Notes: generated by a model not told the origin, from the letters alone. DNA of 64,000 nucleotides from Buchnera aphidicola (Brevicoryne brassicae) (GCF_005082825.1 NZ_CP034882.1:508318-572317); one strand, 5' to 3'. Positions 42,215 to 53,329 are shown, counted from the first letter of the stretch. A program made the numbers and translations.

Positions 42215-42724
42215 ATGTCCTTTTTAAAAATATTATATTATCCAGATAAACGTTTAAGACTCAAAGCTAAACCTATAAATAAAATAGATACAAATATAAA
42301 AAATATTGCAAAAAATATGATTGATACAATGTATCGAAAAGAAGGAATTGGTTTAGCTGCAACTCAAGTTAATATTCAATTACAAATTATAGTCATAAAA
42401 AAAATGGAAGAACAAAACAACAACTTGATACTTATTAATCCAGTCATTCTTAAAAAAGAAGGTCAAATTAGTATTGAAGAAGGATGTTTATCAATTCCGG
42501 AATATCGTGCTATTATTCCCCGATCAAACTATATAAAAGTCCAAGCTATAAATATAGATGGAAAAAAAATAGAAATAGAAGCACAATCAATAGTATCTAT
42601 TTGCATACAGCATGAAATAGATCATCTTCACGGTAAATTGTTTATTGATTATTTATCAAAATTTAAAAAAGATAGAATTCAAAAAAAATTCAAAAAAATA
42701 GAAAAACAAAAAACGTTTTATTAA
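42215..42724 (+). CDS. def: Peptide deformylase
   Basis: Def removes the formyl group from nascent proteins, undoing what Fmt adds to initiator tRNA. The 169-residue product has the E. coli length. All three metal-site motifs are present: GIGLAATQV near 44, EEGCLSIP with the Cys ligand near 88-95 and HEIDH near 133-137. A 15-base gap leads to fmt. Start ATG 42215 aligns with the E. coli N-terminus. Confidence 0.98.
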   Translation: MSFLKILYYPDKRLRLKAKPINKIDTNIKNIAKNMIDTMYRKEGIGLAATQVNIQLQIIVIKKMEEQNNNLILINPVILKKEGQISIEEGCLSIPEYRAIIPRSNYIKVQAINIDGKKIEIEAQSIVSICIQHEIDHLHGKLFIDYLSKFKKDRIQKKFKKIEKQKTFY

Positions 42725-42739
42725 AGGAATAATATAAAT

Positions 42740-43684
42740 TTGAAAAAATTAAAAATTATATTTGCCGGGACAGCACATTTTTCTGCTGAACATTTAAAAA
42801 TATTAATTAATTCTTCACAAACAGTAATCTCAGTAATCACACAACCAGATCTTCCTTCTGGAAGAGGCCAAAAAATTATTTTTTCTCCTGTAAAAACAAT
42901 ATCTATAAAAAACCAAATTCCTGTTTTACAGCCTTTAAATTTAAATGATCAAATATTTCAAGATAAAATATCAAAACTTAATGCAGATATAATGATAGTT
43001 GTATCGTACGGAAAAATCATACCAAAGAAAATTCTAGGTATGTTTCCCAATGGTTGTATTAATGTTCATGCCTCACTGTTACCTCGATGGAGGGGTGCAA
43101 CTCCGATTCAATCATCAATTTCACATGGTGATAAAAAAACGGGCATTAGCATAATCAAAATGAATGAAAAAATTGATACTGGTAATATACTGCATTCTGT
43201 TGAATGTAGTATATCCTCAAAAGACACATATGAAAGTTTATCTTTTAAACTAATGAAAATAGGAGTTCAAGCATTATTAGAAGTTTTAAATAAAATCTCT
43301 AAAAATACAATTATTGAAAAAAAACAAAATGAAAAAGACGCTATTTTATCAAAAAAAATTCATAAAAAAGACGGTCTTTTAAATTGGAATTTAAAAGCAT
43401 TAGAATTAGAGCGTTTAATACGAGCATTTAATCCATGGCCTGTCTGTTATTTTATTTTAAATAATCAAACAATTAAGGTATGGAAGGCAGAAGTGATTCC
43501 TATTTCGCAAACTAATGCTTCAATAGGAGAAATTATATTTTGTAGTAACGATGGAATTAAAATAAATACTTCTGATAAAATATTAAACATTCAAAAAATA
43601 CAATTACCTGGGAAAAAAATTATAGATGTGAAAAGCTTACTTGCTTCAAAAAAAAATTTTTTTAAAATAGGTATGATTATATAA
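42740..43684 (+). CDS. fmt: Methionyl-tRNA formyltransferase
   Basis: Fmt formylates Met on initiator tRNA (gene at 1,732) with 10-formyl-tetrahydrofolate made by FolD. The 314-residue product (E. coli 315) uses a TTG start at 42740, preceded by AAAGGAA at 42723; the alignment begins KKLKIIFAGT. The catalytic region NVHASLLPRWRGATPIQ has Asn and His near 105-107, and the C-terminal tRNA-binding domain contains RAFNPWPVCYF. It ends the def-fmt pair; rsmB, next in E. coli, is absent, and rplQ converges with it. Confidence 0.97.
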   Translation: MKKLKIIFAGTAHFSAEHLKILINSSQTVISVITQPDLPSGRGQKIIFSPVKTISIKNQIPVLQPLNLNDQIFQDKISKLNADIMIVVSYGKIIPKKILGMFPNGCINVHASLLPRWRGATPIQSSISHGDKKTGISIIKMNEKIDTGNILHSVECSISSKDTYESLSFKLMKIGVQALLEVLNKISKNTIIEKKQNEKDAILSKKIHKKDGLLNWNLKALELERLIRAFNPWPVCYFILNNQTIKVWKAEVIPISQTNASIGEIIFCSNDGIKINTSDKILNIQKIQLPGKKIIDVKSLLASKKNFFKIGMII

Positions 43685-43714
43685 AAAATTTTTACTATTC
43701 CAAATGTGAATATC

Positions 43715-43748
43715 AAAAAAAACAGCAAACGGTAAGTTTCCGTTTGCT
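43715..43748 (-). terminator. Rho-independent terminator of the alpha operon (after rplQ)
   Basis: AGCAAACGG (43724-43732) and CCGTTTGCT (43740-43748) form a perfect nine-pair stem with a seven-base loop. Read leftwards it is followed by G and eight T (A run at 43715-43722 on the plus strand). It lies 17 bases after the rplQ stop and ends the long ribosomal array. On the plus strand it also sits behind fmt, with three T. Confidence 0.9.
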
Positions 43749-43765
43749 TTAGACGAAAAAATTTT

Positions 43766-44158
43766 TTATTTCTCTACAATTACTTCTTTTTTATTTTTTT
43801 TAACGCGATCAACTAATTCAATATAAGCCATAGGAGCTTTATCTCCGGATCGAAAACCACATTTTAAAATACGTGTATACCCTCCTGATCTACTAATAAA
43901 AGAAGGTCCTAATGTTGTAAATAATTTTGCTACTATTTCATTATCACGAATACGAGAAAACACTAATCGTCTATGTGCAATAGTATCTACTTTAGATAAA
44001 GTTATAAGTGGTTCTACAATACGTCGTAATTCTTTTGCTTTTGCAAGTGTAGTTTTAATAATTTCGTGTAAAAATAGTGAACAGGCCATATTTTTTAACA
44101 TGGCTTTAAGATGACTGCTATTACGATTTAATTGGCGACCGCTTTTTCTATGACGCAT
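43766..44158 (-). CDS. rplQ: 50S ribosomal protein L17
   Basis: L17 sits on the large subunit near the tunnel exit. The 130-residue product (E. coli 127) starts [16 protein letters not shown] and contains [17 protein letters not shown], both diagnostic. It is the last gene of the alpha operon, 42 bases after rpoA, and is followed by a strong terminator. The extra C-terminal residues are Lys- and Glu-rich. Confidence 0.98.
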   Translation of the reverse strand: MRHRKSGRQLNRNSSHLKAMLKNMACSLFLHEIIKTTLAKAKELRRIVEPLITLSKVDTIAHRRLVFSRIRDNEIVAKLFTTLGPSFISRSGGYTRILKCGFRSGDKAPMAYIELVDRVKKNKKEVIVEK

Positions 44159-44200
44159 AAATTTATCCCTTATATCAAAATATTTTTAAAATATATAAAA

Positions 44201-45190
44201 TTATTCATCTAAAATACTCGAAGGTGGCCAATTTTCTAATCTCATCCCAAGAGATAAATTTCGAGAAGCTAATATATCTTTAATTTCAGTTAAAGATTTC
44301 TTTCCTAAATTAGGTGTTTTTAAAAGTTCTACTTCAGTTCTTTGTACTAAATCACCAATATAATGTATTGCTTCAGCTTTAAGACAATTAGCAGAACGTA
44401 CTGTTAGTTCTAGATCATCTACAGGACGTAATAAAATAGGTTCAAATTCAGGTTTTTCTTCTTTTACTTCAGGTTCACGAACATCTCTTAAATCAACAAA
44501 AGCTTCTAATTGTTCTGCTAAAATAGTAGCAGCCCGACGAATTGCTTCTTCTGGATCAATTGTTCCATTTGTTTCCATTTCAATAATTAATTTATCTAAA
44601 TCAGTCCTTTGTTCTACACGAGCTGCTTCTACGTTATAAGAAATTCGATCTATTGGACTATAGCATGCGTCTACTAGCAAACAACCTATAGGACGTGAAT
44701 TGTCTTCTATATGAACTCTAGAAGAGGCTGGAATATAACCTCTTCCACGTTGTACTTTTATCCGCATTTTAATAGAAGCTTTTTCATAAGTTAAATGACA
44801 AATTACATGTTCTGGTTTAATAATTTCTACATCACCATCATGTGTTATATCTGCTGCAGTGACACAACCAATACCAGATTTATTCAATGTAAGAAAAACT
44901 TCATCTTTACCATATACTTTTACAGCTAATCTTTTTAAATTTAATAATATTTCTAAAATATCTTCTTGTATTCCTTCTTTAGTACTATACTCATGAAGCA
45001 CACCATCGATTTCAACTTCAGTTACAGCACATCCTGGCATAGAAGAAAGAAGAATTCTTCTTAATGCATTGCCAAGTGTATGACCAAATCCTCTTTCTAA
45101 AGGTTCTAAAGTTACTTTTGTATGAGTCATACTAATTTGTTCAATATCTACAAGTCTTGGTTTTAAAAACCCTATAATAGCATTCTGCAT
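44201..45190 (-). CDS. rpoA: RNA polymerase alpha subunit
   Basis: Alpha dimerises to start polymerase assembly and its C-terminal domain binds UP elements and activators. The 329 residues equal E. coli. The N-terminal assembly domain shows [19 protein letters not shown] near 30-50; a linker near 235-250 leads to the C-terminal domain (about 250-329) with [19 protein letters not shown] and [14 protein letters not shown]. The DNA-contacting Arg and Asn region is intact, although few activators remain in Buchnera. It lies 28 bases after rpsD. Confidence 0.99.
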   Translation of the reverse strand: MQNAIIGFLKPRLVDIEQISMTHTKVTLEPLERGFGHTLGNALRRILLSSMPGCAVTEVEIDGVLHEYSTKEGIQEDILEILLNLKRLAVKVYGKDEVFLTLNKSGIGCVTAADITHDGDVEIIKPEHVICHLTYEKASIKMRIKVQRGRGYIPASSRVHIEDNSRPIGCLLVDACYSPIDRISYNVEAARVEQRTDLDKLIIEMETNGTIDPEEAIRRAATILAEQLEAFVDLRDVREPEVKEEKPEFEPILLRPVDDLELTVRSANCLKAEAIHYIGDLVQRTEVELLKTPNLGKKSLTEIKDILASRNLSLGMRLENWPPSSILDE

Positions 45191-45218
45191 ATAATCCTCT
45201 ATTTAATATTAAACTTTA

Positions 45219-45839
45219 CTACTTAGAATAAAGTTCAACAATCAAGTGTTCATTGATCTCTGCAGATAAATCAGAACGTTCAGGAAATCTTTTAAATACA
45301 CCTTCCATTTTTGTTGAATCAACGTCTAACCAAATTGGTTTTTCTCTTTGCTCAACAAGTTCCAAAGATGCTTTGATACGTGATTGATTTTTAGACTTTT
45401 TTCTAATAGATATTCGATCATTAGGTGATATTTTATATGAAGGTATATTTACAACTATATCATTAACCATAATAGATTTATGACTAATTAATTGTCTTGA
45501 CTCAGCACGTGTACAACCGAAACCCATACGATAAATTACATTATCTAATCTACTTTCTAACAACTGTAATAAATTTGCACCAGTATTACCTTTTAAACTA
45601 GCTGCAATTTTATAATATATTTTAAATTGACGTTCTAAAACACCATATAAACGACGTACTTTTTGTTTTTCACGTAATTGAATGGCATAGTCAGATAACC
45701 TAGGTTTTCGAATACCATGCTGTCCAGGAGGTTGCTCTAATTTACATTTTGATTCTATTGGACGTAATCCTGATTTTAAAAACAAATCAGTACCTTCACG
45801 TCGACTTAACTTTAATTTCGGACCTAAATATTTCGCCAT
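45219..45839 (-). CDS. rpsD: 30S ribosomal protein S4
   Basis: S4 starts 16S 5'-domain assembly and in E. coli represses the alpha operon by binding its leader upstream of rpsM. From ATG 45839 it has 206 residues, as E. coli; the ATG four codons upstream is not aligned. [20 protein letters not shown] and the S4 RNA-binding fold [19 protein letters not shown] near 92-130 are clear. The zinc Cys residues of some S4 proteins are absent, as in E. coli. Confidence 0.98.
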   Translation of the reverse strand: MAKYLGPKLKLSRREGTDLFLKSGLRPIESKCKLEQPPGQHGIRKPRLSDYAIQLREKQKVRRLYGVLERQFKIYYKIAASLKGNTGANLLQLLESRLDNVIYRMGFGCTRAESRQLISHKSIMVNDIVVNIPSYKISPNDRISIRKKSKNQSRIKASLELVEQREKPIWLDVDSTKMEGVFKRFPERSDLSAEINEHLIVELYSK

Positions 45840-45866
45840 TTTATTCTCCAAAACTTCCTAAAAAAA

Positions 45867-46271
<405 letters not shown>

Positions 46272-46276
46272 CTAAA

Positions 46277-46633
46277 TTATTTTTTTATTGGTTTTCGAGG
46301 GCCTTTGCAGGTTCTAGCATTAGTTTTAGTTCTCTGTCCATGTACTGGAAGATGTCGTCGATGACGTAAACCACGGTAACAACTTAAATCAATCAAGCGT
46401 TTAATGTTTAAAGTTTTTTCTCTTCTTAAATCACCTTCAATAACATATTTTGCAACATTAGCTCTTAAAAGTTCAATTTGTGCTTCACTTAAATCTGTAA
46501 TTTTAGAGTTTTCAGGAATTTTTGTAATAGAACAAATTATTTTAGAACGTTTTTTCCCGATGCCATATATTGCAGTCAATGCAATTATAGTATGTTTGTT
46601 TTCTGGAATGTTGATTCCTGCAATACGTGCCAT
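46277..46633 (-). CDS. rpsM: 30S ribosomal protein S13
   Basis: S13 in the head of the small subunit contacts the 50S and P-site tRNA. The start ATG 46633 gives 118 residues as in E. coli ([13 protein letters not shown]); an ATG five codons upstream lies inside the SD region and is unlikely. The C-terminal tail [18 protein letters not shown] is typical. It is the first gene of the alpha operon proper, with a structured 99-base leader. Confidence 0.98.
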   Translation of the reverse strand: MARIAGINIPENKHTIIALTAIYGIGKKRSKIICSITKIPENSKITDLSEAQIELLRANVAKYVIEGDLRREKTLNIKRLIDLSCYRGLRHRRHLPVHGQRTKTNARTCKGPRKPIKK

Positions 46634-46732
46634 ATAATAAAACCTCATCTATTTGATTATAGATTTACATCTTATAAATAATAGTTAGTTTTTCAAAAAA
46701 TTATGAAAAATTTATTATTATTTAGTAAAAAA
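46634..46732 (-). promoter_or_regulatory. Leader of the alpha operon with three nested or adjacent hairpins
   Basis: Between rpmJ and rpsM the minus strand can form an outer stem (46716-46724 with 46675-46683, nine pairs), an inner stem (46705-46710 with 46689-46694, six pairs) and a separate six-pair hairpin (46659-46664 with 46647-46652) that abuts the Shine-Dalgarno GAGG at 46643-46646. In E. coli S4 represses this operon by binding a pseudoknot at the same place. The bases are too A+T rich to align, so homology to the S4 target is inference. Confidence 0.4.
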
Positions 46733-46849
46733 TTAACCTTGACGTTGTTTGTGTTTAGGATCATTGCTACAAATTACTCGTACAACATTATGTCTTCGTA
46801 TAATTTTACAATTTCGACAAAGTATTTTCACAGAAGCTTTTACTTTCAT
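46733..46849 (-). CDS. rpmJ: 50S ribosomal protein L36
   Basis: A 38-residue frame from ATG 46849 to TAA encodes [19 protein letters not shown] and ends [12 protein letters not shown], matching L36. The zinc ligands Cys-Cys-Cys-His of the C+ form are present. It lies 35 bases after secY, as in E. coli, and closes the spc group. The gene is short enough to be missed by length filters. Confidence 0.97.
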   Translation of the reverse strand: MKVKASVKILCRNCKIIRRHNVVRVICSNDPKHKQRQG

Positions 46850-46884
46850 GATAAACTCCTTAAATATTTTTTCTAAAAATTTTT

Positions 46885-48204
46885 TTAATTTAAGTTAGAT
46901 TTTTTTAATATAGAATCATATTGATTAGACATCATTAATGTTTGAATTTGAGAAATAAAATCCATAATAACCACAACAACAATTAATAAAGAAGTACCAC
47001 CAAAATAAAATGGAACATTCATAATACTCCTCATAAATTCCGGCATTAAACAAATAAATGTAATATAAAGAGAGCCAAAAAATGTTAGTCTTAACATTAT
47101 TTTATGAATATATTTAGCAGTTTGTTCACCAGGTCTAATTCCTGCAATAAAAGCACCTGATCTTTTGAGATTATCTGCTGTTTCACGAGGATTAAACACT
47201 AATCCTGTGTAAAAAAAACAAAAAAACACTATAGCAGATATATATAGAATTAAATACAACGGTTGATTAGGTTGTAAACAAAAAGAAACAGTCCTTAAAA
47301 ATTCCCATTTATGACTTACTTTAAACCACGATATAATAGTTACAGGAAAAAGAACTATGCTAGAAGCAAAAATTGCAGGTATAACACCTGACATGTTAAT
47401 TTTTAAAGGTAAATGAGTACTTTGGGCAGTGTAAATACGTCGACCTCGTTGACGTTGAGCATAATTTACAATAATTTTTCTTTGTGCACGTTCAATAAAA
47501 ACTACAAAGAAAATAACTGAAAACATTAATATTAAAATAAATAAAAATAATAAAAAATGTAAATTTCCTTGTCTTGTTTGTTCAATAGTATTACCGATAG
47601 CTGCTGGTAAACCTGCTATTATTCCTGCAAAAATAATAATTGAAATTCCATTACCAATACCACATTCTGTAATTAGTTCCCCTAACCACATTAAAAATAT
47701 AGTACCAGTAACTAAACTGACAATTGCTGTTAAATAAAAATAAAAATCAGGATTTATTATAATAGTATGCATTCCTAAAATATTAGGCAAACTTGTAGCA
47801 ATTCCAATAGACTGTAATAAAGATAATATTAAAGTAGCATATCTAGTATACTGATTTATTTTATGACGTCCAGATTCTCCTTCTTTTTTAATTTCTGCCA
47901 AAGTTGGATGTACTAATGTTAATAATTGAATAATAATAGAAGCTGATATATACGGCATAATACCTAAAGAAAAAATAGAAGCACGACTTAAGGCACCACC
48001 GGAAAACATGTTAAACATATCAACAATAGTACCTTTTTGTTCATTTAATATTTTTGATAAAATTGTAGTATCAACTCCAGGAATTGGGATAAAAGAACCA
48101 ATACGAAAAACAATTAGAGCTATTATTAAAAAGATAACTCTTTGTTTTAGTTCACTAATATTTTTTTTAGTATTTTTTAAATTCAATCCTAATTGTTTTG
48201 CCAT
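46885..48204 (-). CDS. secY: Preprotein translocase subunit SecY
   Basis: SecY is the channel of the Sec translocon in the inner membrane. The 439-residue product (E. coli 443) has ten membrane helices; the plug region follows [11 protein letters not shown] near 33, and the cytoplasmic loop with [23 protein letters not shown] near 242-265 and the [23 protein letters not shown] loop near 337-360 bind SecA and the ribosome. It lies 11 bases after rplO. SecY supports export of the lipoproteins MltA and CyoA and of FkpA. Confidence 0.98.
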   Translation of the reverse strand: MAKQLGLNLKNTKKNISELKQRVIFLIIALIVFRIGSFIPIPGVDTTILSKILNEQKGTIVDMFNMFSGGALSRASIFSLGIMPYISASIIIQLLTLVHPTLAEIKKEGESGRHKINQYTRYATLILSLLQSIGIATSLPNILGMHTIIINPDFYFYLTAIVSLVTGTIFLMWLGELITECGIGNGISIIIFAGIIAGLPAAIGNTIEQTRQGNLHFLLFLFILILMFSVIFFVVFIERAQRKIIVNYAQRQRGRRIYTAQSTHLPLKINMSGVIPAIFASSIVLFPVTIISWFKVSHKWEFLRTVSFCLQPNQPLYLILYISAIVFFCFFYTGLVFNPRETADNLKRSGAFIAGIRPGEQTAKYIHKIMLRLTFFGSLYITFICLMPEFMRSIMNVPFYFGGTSLLIVVVVIMDFISQIQTLMMSNQYDSILKKSNLN

Positions 48205-48215
48205 ATCTTTATTTC

Positions 48216-48650
48216 TTATCCTTCAATTTTACCACCAGAGTGTTCTATTGCAGTCCGAGCACCTCTAGTCACAAGTAAACCTCTTATGATTAAAGGAACT
48301 TTTAATTTTCCTGTAAAAATAATTTTTACATGTTTAATGTTTTTTTTGATGATATTTTCTTTTTTTAATATATCAAGATCAATGACATTTTTAGATAAAT
48401 TTGATATATCTGTCAAACGAACTTCAGAAGTGCTCTTTTTTTTTCGAGAATTAAAACCAAACTTAGGAAGACGTCTATATAAAGGCATTTGACCTCCTTC
48501 AAAACCCCGACGAATACTACCCCCTGATCTAGATTTTTGACCTTTATGACCTCGACCTGAAGTTTTTCCTAAACCAGAACCAATACCTCGACCTAACCTT
48601 CTACGATTATGACGTGCTCCATATGCTGGAGAAAGAGTGTTTAAATACAT
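48216..48650 (-). CDS. rplO: 50S ribosomal protein L15
   Basis: L15 is a late assembly protein of the large subunit. The 144 residues equal E. coli. The extended N-terminus [20 protein letters not shown] and [12 protein letters not shown] are diagnostic, and the globular C-terminus carries [13 protein letters not shown] run of nine A in frame at 48436-48444 encodes Lys 75-77. It is four bases after rpmD. Confidence 0.98.
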   Translation of the reverse strand: MYLNTLSPAYGARHNRRRLGRGIGSGLGKTSGRGHKGQKSRSGGSIRRGFEGGQMPLYRRLPKFGFNSRKKKSTSEVRLTDISNLSKNVIDLDILKKENIIKKNIKHVKIIFTGKLKVPLIIRGLLVTRGARTAIEHSGGKIEG

Positions 48651-48654
48651 GATT

Positions 48655-48834
48655 TTATTCCTCTTGTATTTTTAAAATATAAGAAACTTTTCTTATCATA
48701 CCTTGAATAGCAGGTGTATTTTCACGTATTACAGTATGTCCAATGTAACGTAATCCAAGTCCTATCAATGTTTTCTTATGTTTAGGCAATCTTCCTATAG
48801 CACTTTTTATTTGAGTAATTTTTATATTTTTCAT
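48655..48834 (-). CDS. rpmD: 50S ribosomal protein L30
   Basis: From ATG 48834 the 59-residue product (E. coli 59) reads [20 protein letters not shown] and continues with [12 protein letters not shown], both typical of L30. An in-frame ATG ten codons upstream would reach into rpsE and is rejected. It is ten bases after rpsE. Confidence 0.97.
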   Translation of the reverse strand: MKNIKITQIKSAIGRLPKHKKTLIGLGLRYIGHTVIRENTPAIQGMIRKVSYILKIQEE

Positions 48835-48844
48835 AAAGTAAAAT

Positions 48845-49348
48845 TTATCCCAATATATCTTCAATACGTTTATGTCTCTTAGCAGCTATCATTTCTGGAG
48901 ATTTCATATTCATTAAACCATTCATAGTAGCTCGAACCACATTAATTGGATTAGTAGAACCATAAGTTTTAGCTAATACATTATGTACTCCTGCTACTTC
49001 TAAAACCGCACGCATGGCACCACCTGCAATAATCCCAGTTCCATCAGAAGCTGGTTTCATAAAAATATTTGATCCAGTATGAGCCCCTTTTAATGAATGT
49101 TGTAAAGTTTTATTTACTAACGGTATAGTAATCATATTACGTCTAGCTTTTTCCATAGCTTTTTGAATAGCAGCAGGAACTTCACGTGCTTTTCCATAAC
49201 CAAATCCAACTCTACCATTTCCATTCCCAACTACAGTTAATGCTGTAAAAGAAAATATACGACCACCTTTTACAGTTTTCGAAACTCGATTTACTGTAAT
49301 TAATTTTTCTTGTAAATCACTATTATTTTTTTTTTCAATATTAGCCAT
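48845..49348 (-). CDS. rpsE: 30S ribosomal protein S5
   Basis: S5 forms part of the mRNA entry tunnel and affects fidelity. The 167 residues equal E. coli (167). [24 protein letters not shown] near 43 and [17 protein letters not shown] near 102 are diagnostic. Codons 5-8 (GAA AAA AAA AAT) contain ten A in frame, at 49326-49335; a slip here would remove most of the protein. It lies 15 bases after rplR. Confidence 0.98.
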   Translation of the reverse strand: MANIEKKNNSDLQEKLITVNRVSKTVKGGRIFSFTALTVVGNGNGRVGFGYGKAREVPAAIQKAMEKARRNMITIPLVNKTLQHSLKGAHTGSNIFMKPASDGTGIIAGGAMRAVLEVAGVHNVLAKTYGSTNPINVVRATMNGLMNMKSPEMIAAKRHKRIEDILG

Positions 49349-49363
49349 TCTGTATTTTTCACC

Positions 49364-49732
49364 TTAAAACTTAAGTCCAAATTCACGTGCAGATTTTGCT
49401 AATTCTTTTATACGACCGTGATATTTAAAACCAGATCGATCAAAAGAAACATTAGATATTCCTTTTGATAAAGCTCTTTCTGCAATAATTTTTCCTACTA
49501 TTTCTGCAGCTTTTTTATTACCTGTATATTTTAAACCACTGCTTATATTTTTCTCTAAAGTTGAAGCGAATACTAATACTTTAGACTTTTTAGAAGAAAT
49601 TATTTGGGCATATATATGGCGTGAAGTACGATGTACAACTAATCGAGTTGCACCTAATTTTTTAATTTTACAACGTGTTTTCATGGATCTACGTATACGA
49701 GAAGTAATTTTATTTTTACTTACAACAATCAT
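49364..49732 (-). CDS. rplR: 50S ribosomal protein L18
   Basis: L18 binds 5S rRNA in the central protuberance. The 122-residue product is slightly longer than E. coli (117) at the N-terminus. [19 protein letters not shown] near 28 and [17 protein letters not shown] near 99 are typical. The ATG is one base after the rplF stop, which favours coupled translation and this start. Confidence 0.97.
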   Translation of the reverse strand: MIVVSKNKITSRIRRSMKTRCKIKKLGATRLVVHRTSRHIYAQIISSKKSKVLVFASTLEKNISSGLKYTGNKKAAEIVGKIIAERALSKGISNVSFDRSGFKYHGRIKELAKSAREFGLKF

Positions 49733-49733
49733 A

Positions 49734-50270
49734 TTATTTCTTTTTAGCCTCTTTTATACGTACAATTTCATCTGAATAACGAATACCTTTTCCTTTATAA
49801 GGTTCTGGAACGCGATAAGAACGTAGATTAGCAGCGATTTGACCAACTAATTGTTTATCAATTCCTTGAATTATTATTTCTGTAGGTGAAGGATTTTCTA
49901 TACTAATACCTTTAGGTAAAGCATAAATAACAGGATGAGAGTATCCTAATGACATATTAATTATATTATCTTTTGTCATTGAAACTCGATATCCAACTCC
50001 AGAAAGTTGTAGTTTTTTGACAAATCTTTTAGAAACTCCTATAATCATGGAATTTACAAGAGCTCTTGACGTTCCAGCCTGTGCCCAACTATCAGAAAAA
50101 CCTGAACGCGGTAAAAAAATTATTTTGTCTTCTAAATATTTAATGCTAACTGAATTGTGAATAGTACGTGAGAGCTGTCCATATTTACCTTGAATTGATA
50201 TTGTTTGTGAATTTAATTGTACATTAATATCAGAAGGAACTACGATTGGACGTTTAGCAATACGAGACAT
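49734..50270 (-). CDS. rplF: 50S ribosomal protein L6
   Basis: L6 lies near the factor-binding centre. From ATG 50270 it has 178 residues (E. coli 177) and begins [14 protein letters not shown], aligned with E. coli; ATG 33 bases upstream would overlap rpsH. The C-terminal repeat shows [19 protein letters not shown]. It lies 17 bases after rpsH. Confidence 0.97.
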   Translation of the reverse strand: MSRIAKRPIVVPSDINVQLNSQTISIQGKYGQLSRTIHNSVSIKYLEDKIIFLPRSGFSDSWAQAGTSRALVNSMIIGVSKRFVKKLQLSGVGYRVSMTKDNIINMSLGYSHPVIYALPKGISIENPSPTEIIIQGIDKQLVGQIAANLRSYRVPEPYKGKGIRYSDEIVRIKEAKKK

Positions 50271-50287
50271 TTTTCCTCCATTGTATA

Positions 50288-50680
50288 TTAAGATACATAA
50301 CAAACAATCTCACCGCCAAGACCTACTTCACGAGCTTTACGATCTGTCATAATACCTTTAGAAGTAGAAATTACAGCAATACCTAGATTATCCATTACTT
50401 TAGGTAATTTGTTCTTTTTTTTATATATTCGCAAACTTGGACGACTGACACGTTGAATGTTTTCTACAACAGGTTTTCCTTTGAAATATTTTAAAATTAT
50501 TTCTAATTCTAATTTAGATGTACCTGTAATATTAAAATCTTTAATAAAACCTTCCTTTTTTAACAATTCAATAATTGATTTTTTTAATTTAGACGAAGGC
50601 ATTTTTACTGAATATTTATTAGATAATTGACCATTTCTAATACGGGTCAACATATCTGATACTGGATCTTGCATACTCAT
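50288..50680 (-). CDS. rpsH: 30S ribosomal protein S8
   Basis: S8 binds the 16S central domain and in E. coli represses the spc operon by binding its mRNA near rplE. The 130-residue product from ATG 50680 equals E. coli and begins [18 protein letters not shown]. The C-terminal [21 protein letters not shown] is diagnostic. An upstream ATG (39 bases earlier) would overlap rpsN and is not used. Confidence 0.98.
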   Translation of the reverse strand: MSMQDPVSDMLTRIRNGQLSNKYSVKMPSSKLKKSIIELLKKEGFIKDFNITGTSKLELEIILKYFKGKPVVENIQRVSRPSLRIYKKKNKLPKVMDNLGIAVISTSKGIMTDRKAREVGLGGEIVCYVS

Positions 50681-50712
50681 TTGAAAACTCCAAAATTGAA
50701 AAAAAGTATATT

Positions 50713-51018
50713 TTACCAACTTGCTTTTTTTAAACCAGGGATTTCACCCCTCATAGCAGCTTCTCTAACTTTAATTCGACTTAATCCAAATTTACGTAAG
50801 AATGCATGAGGTCGTCCAGTTTGACGACATCTATTTCTTTGACGTGATGGACTAGAATCGCGAGGGAAAGATTGTAATTTAAGAACAGCATTCCAACGTT
50901 CTTCTTCTGATAAATTAATATTAGAAATAATATTTTTTAATTCAATACGTTGTGTGTAAAATTTATTAGCTAATTTTACACGTTTTACTTCTCGTGCTTT
51001 CATTGATTGCTTAGCCAT
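50713..51018 (-). CDS. rpsN: 30S ribosomal protein S14
   Basis: S14 lies in the 30S head near the A site. The 101 residues equal E. coli. It is the long, zinc-free type: [29 protein letters not shown] has no CxxC pair. It is 15 bases after rplE and 32 bases before rpsH. Confidence 0.98.
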   Translation of the reverse strand: MAKQSMKAREVKRVKLANKFYTQRIELKNIISNINLSEEERWNAVLKLQSFPRDSSPSRQRNRCRQTGRPHAFLRKFGLSRIKVREAAMRGEIPGLKKASW

Positions 51019-51033
51019 TGAATAACCTTAATA

Positions 51034-51573
51034 TCACTTACGAAAAGGAAAATTAAAAGCAGATAATAATGAACGCCCTTCTTTATCATTTTTAGCTGTA
51101 GTAGTTATAGTAATATCTAATCCACGCACTCGATCAATTTTATCATAATCAATTTCAGGAAAAATAATCTGTTCTCGTATTCCTAAACTATAATTTCCTT
51201 GACCATCAAAAGAATTACTTGATAAACCACGAAAATCACGAATACGTGGAATCGCAATAACAATTAAGCGCTCAAAGAAATCCCATTTTCTTTGACCACG
51301 TAATGTCACTTTACAACCAATAGGATAACCTTGACGAATTTTAAAACCCGCAACTGATTTACGAGCCTTAGTAATTAATGGTTTTTGTCCGGATATTGCT
51401 GTTAAATCTAAAATAGCATTATCTAAAATTTTTTTATCAGTAGCGGCAGATCCTACACCCATATTTAAAGTTATTTTATCAATTTTAGGAACTTGCATTG
51501 TAGAACTATAATTTAGTTCAAACATAAGTTGTTTTATTACTTTTGATTTATAATAATTATACAGTGTTGCCAT
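51034..51573 (-). CDS. rplE: 50S ribosomal protein L5
   Basis: L5 binds 5S rRNA and contacts P-site tRNA. The 179 residues equal E. coli. [16 protein letters not shown] near 32, [18 protein letters not shown] near 61 and the end [12 protein letters not shown] are typical. In E. coli the S8 repressor site lies at the rplX-rplE junction; the 35-base gap here has two GGAG copies, but I cannot prove an S8 fold. Confidence 0.98.
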   Translation of the reverse strand: MATLYNYYKSKVIKQLMFELNYSSTMQVPKIDKITLNMGVGSAATDKKILDNAILDLTAISGQKPLITKARKSVAGFKIRQGYPIGCKVTLRGQRKWDFFERLIVIAIPRIRDFRGLSSNSFDGQGNYSLGIREQIIFPEIDYDKIDRVRGLDITITTTAKNDKEGRSLLSAFNFPFRK

Positions 51574-51608
51574 TATATTTATATAACTCCGTTTGATATT
51601 ACTCCAAA

Positions 51609-51923
51609 TTATTTAATGATTTTACCATTAGATTTAAAAAACCTAATTTTTTTCCCTTCTTCAAATCTAAAACCAACACGATCTGCTTTATTAGATTCAG
51701 GATTAAAAATAGCAATATTTGATATTTGAATAGGTGCTTCTTTTTCTATAATACCACCACTTTTATTTTGAGAGGGAACTGGTTTTTGATGCTTCTTAAT
51801 TAAATTTAAACCATTTATAATTGCTTTATTTGAAGATAAAATACTTTTTATAATACCTTTCTTTCCTTTATCTTTTCCAGTTAATATAATAACTTCATCA
51901 TTACGACGTAATTTTGATGCCAT
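51609..51923 (-). CDS. rplX: 50S ribosomal protein L24
   Basis: L24 is an early assembly initiator near the tunnel exit. The 104 residues equal E. coli. The KOW motif [20 protein letters not shown] sits at residues 10-29, and [20 protein letters not shown] follows. It lies 31 bases after rplN in the spc operon. Confidence 0.98.
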   Translation of the reverse strand: MASKLRRNDEVIILTGKDKGKKGIIKSILSSNKAIINGLNLIKKHQKPVPSQNKSGGIIEKEAPIQISNIAIFNPESNKADRVGFRFEEGKKIRFFKSNGKIIK

Positions 51924-51954
51924 TTTTCATTCCTTTAAGACTAAAATATTATTT

Positions 51955-52323
51955 TCAAAGAACTTCTGGAGCTAATGAAATAATTTTCATAAATTTTTCT
52001 GTTCTAAGTTCACGAGTAACAGGTCCAAAAATACGAGTTCCAAGAGGTTGTTCGTTATTATTTAATACAACACAAGCATTAGTATCAAAACGGATAATAG
52101 AACCATCAGATCGTCTTACTCCTTTTTTTGTTCTTACTATCACAGCTTTTAATACTTCTCCTTTTTTTACTTTACCTCTAGGTATCGCTTCTTTAATCGT
52201 AATTTTAATAACATCGCCGATACCTGCATATCGACGATGAGAACCACCTAATACTTTAATACACATAGCGGAACGTGCACCAGAATTATCTGCTACGTGT
52301 AAAATTGTTTGTTCTTGAATCAT
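51955..52323 (-). CDS. rplN: 50S ribosomal protein L14
   Basis: L14 forms inter-subunit bridges. The 122-residue product (E. coli 123) shows [19 protein letters not shown] at 10-28 and [24 protein letters not shown] at the end. It is the first gene of the spc operon in E. coli, and the 124-base gap before it here is the largest inside the S10-spc-alpha array, which fits a promoter in that gap. Confidence 0.98.
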   Translation of the reverse strand: MIQEQTILHVADNSGARSAMCIKVLGGSHRRYAGIGDVIKITIKEAIPRGKVKKGEVLKAVIVRTKKGVRRSDGSIIRFDTNACVVLNNNEQPLGTRIFGPVTRELRTEKFMKIISLAPEVL

Positions 52324-52447
52324 ATTTTTAACGCCTCAGTTATTCTAATTGATCTACTTAGAAGACAATAATAAAAACAATTTCATTCTAACATTAGTTA
52401 TCATTTATTAATATAAAACACAGACAAACCAAATGATTTTTAATTGT
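52324..52447 (-). promoter_or_regulatory. Gap between S10 and spc operons, probable spc promoter region
   Basis: This 124-base non-coding gap stands where E. coli has the spc promoter, between rpsQ and rplN. On the minus strand TTGTCT followed by ATGATA about 17 bases later is a weak candidate. No terminator hairpin is seen after rpsQ, so read-through from S10 is likely. The assignment rests mainly on position. Confidence 0.35.
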
Positions 52448-52699
52448 TTACAAAATAGCTTTTTCAACAATACGAACTAAAATCCAAGATTTTGTTTTAG
52501 AAATTGGACGAGATTCTCTAATTTCTATCAAATCACCAATAGAACACTCATTTTTTTCATCATGAATATGTAATTTTGTAGTTCGTTTTATAAACTTCCC
52601 ATAAATATCGTGTTTTACAAAGCGTTGAATAGCAACAACAGCAGATTTTTGCATCTTATTCCTTAAAACACGTCCTTGCAAAGTTCGAATTTTTTCCAT
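52448..52699 (-). CDS. rpsQ: 30S ribosomal protein S17
   Basis: S17 binds the 16S 5' domain. The 83-residue product (E. coli 84) has [20 protein letters not shown] at 2-22 and [18 protein letters not shown] near 56, typical of the OB fold. It is two bases after rpmC and ends the S10 operon. Confidence 0.98.
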   Translation of the reverse strand: MEKIRTLQGRVLRNKMQKSAVVAIQRFVKHDIYGKFIKRTTKLHIHDEKNECSIGDLIEIRESRPISKTKSWILVRIVEKAIL

Positions 52700-52701
52700 T
52701 T

Positions 52702-52896
52702 TTAATTTCCTTCCTTTGCAGTCAATAAAGTCTTTACTTGTGCGATATTTCGTCTAACTTTTCTTAATAAATGAGGTTGTTTTAGTTTTCCAGAAACAGA
52801 CTGCATTCGCAGATTAAATTGTTCTCGAAATAATTGTAAAAGTTCTATATTAAGATCTTTTTTATTTTTTTTTCGAAATTTTACTATTTCTTTCAT
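52702..52896 (-). CDS. rpmC: 50S ribosomal protein L29
   Basis: L29 borders the tunnel exit and contacts trigger factor and SRP. The 64-residue product (E. coli 63) has [18 protein letters not shown] near 19 and [15 protein letters not shown]. Its ATG shares one base with the rplP stop (TAATG), a coupling overlap. An in-frame run of nine A lies near codon 9. Confidence 0.97.
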   Translation of the reverse strand: MKEIVKFRKKNKKDLNIELLQLFREQFNLRMQSVSGKLKQPHLLRKVRRNIAQVKTLLTAKEGN

Positions 52897-53306
52897 TACA
52901 TCACCATTTTAGTTACAAAAACAGTTTTAATCGGTAATTTCGCTGCTGCTAACTTAAATGCTTCACGTGATTCTTCTTCAGTAACTCCATCTAATTCATA
53001 AAGGACTTTTCCAGGCTGTACTAAAGCCACCCAATATTCTACATTACCTTTTCCTTTTCCCATTCGTACTTCTAATGGTTTTTGAGTAATAGGTTTATCA
53101 GGGAAAATACGTATCCACATTTTACCTTGTCTTTTAATACAACGAGTGATAGCTCTTCTTGCGGACTCAATTTGACGAGCTGTTAAACGTCCTCGATCAA
53201 TAGCTTTTAAACCAAAAGAACCAAAATTAATGTTAGTACCAGAAGCTAAACCACGATTTCGTCCTTTATGCATTTTACGAAATTTAGTACGTTTTGGTTG
53301 TAACAT
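52896..53306 (-). CDS. rplP: 50S ribosomal protein L16
   Basis: L16 helps form the A-site tRNA corridor. From ATG 53306 it has 136 residues as E. coli, starting [19 protein letters not shown]; the ATG two codons before is less likely. RVFPDKPITEKPL of E. coli reads [13 protein letters not shown], and [18 protein letters not shown] is complete. The end overlaps rpmC by one base. Confidence 0.98.
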   Translation of the reverse strand: MLQPKRTKFRKMHKGRNRGLASGTNINFGSFGLKAIDRGRLTARQIESARRAITRCIKRQGKMWIRIFPDKPITQKPLEVRMGKGKGNVEYWVALVQPGKVLYELDGVTEEESREAFKLAAAKLPIKTVFVTKMVM

Positions 53307-53329
53307 TATCAATCCTCCCCTTCTCTCTT

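Noticed and set aside
51574..51608. S8 repressor-binding fold at the rplX-rplE junction
   Set aside because: The gap has two GGAG copies but no stem that I can match to the S8 site of 16S rRNA.
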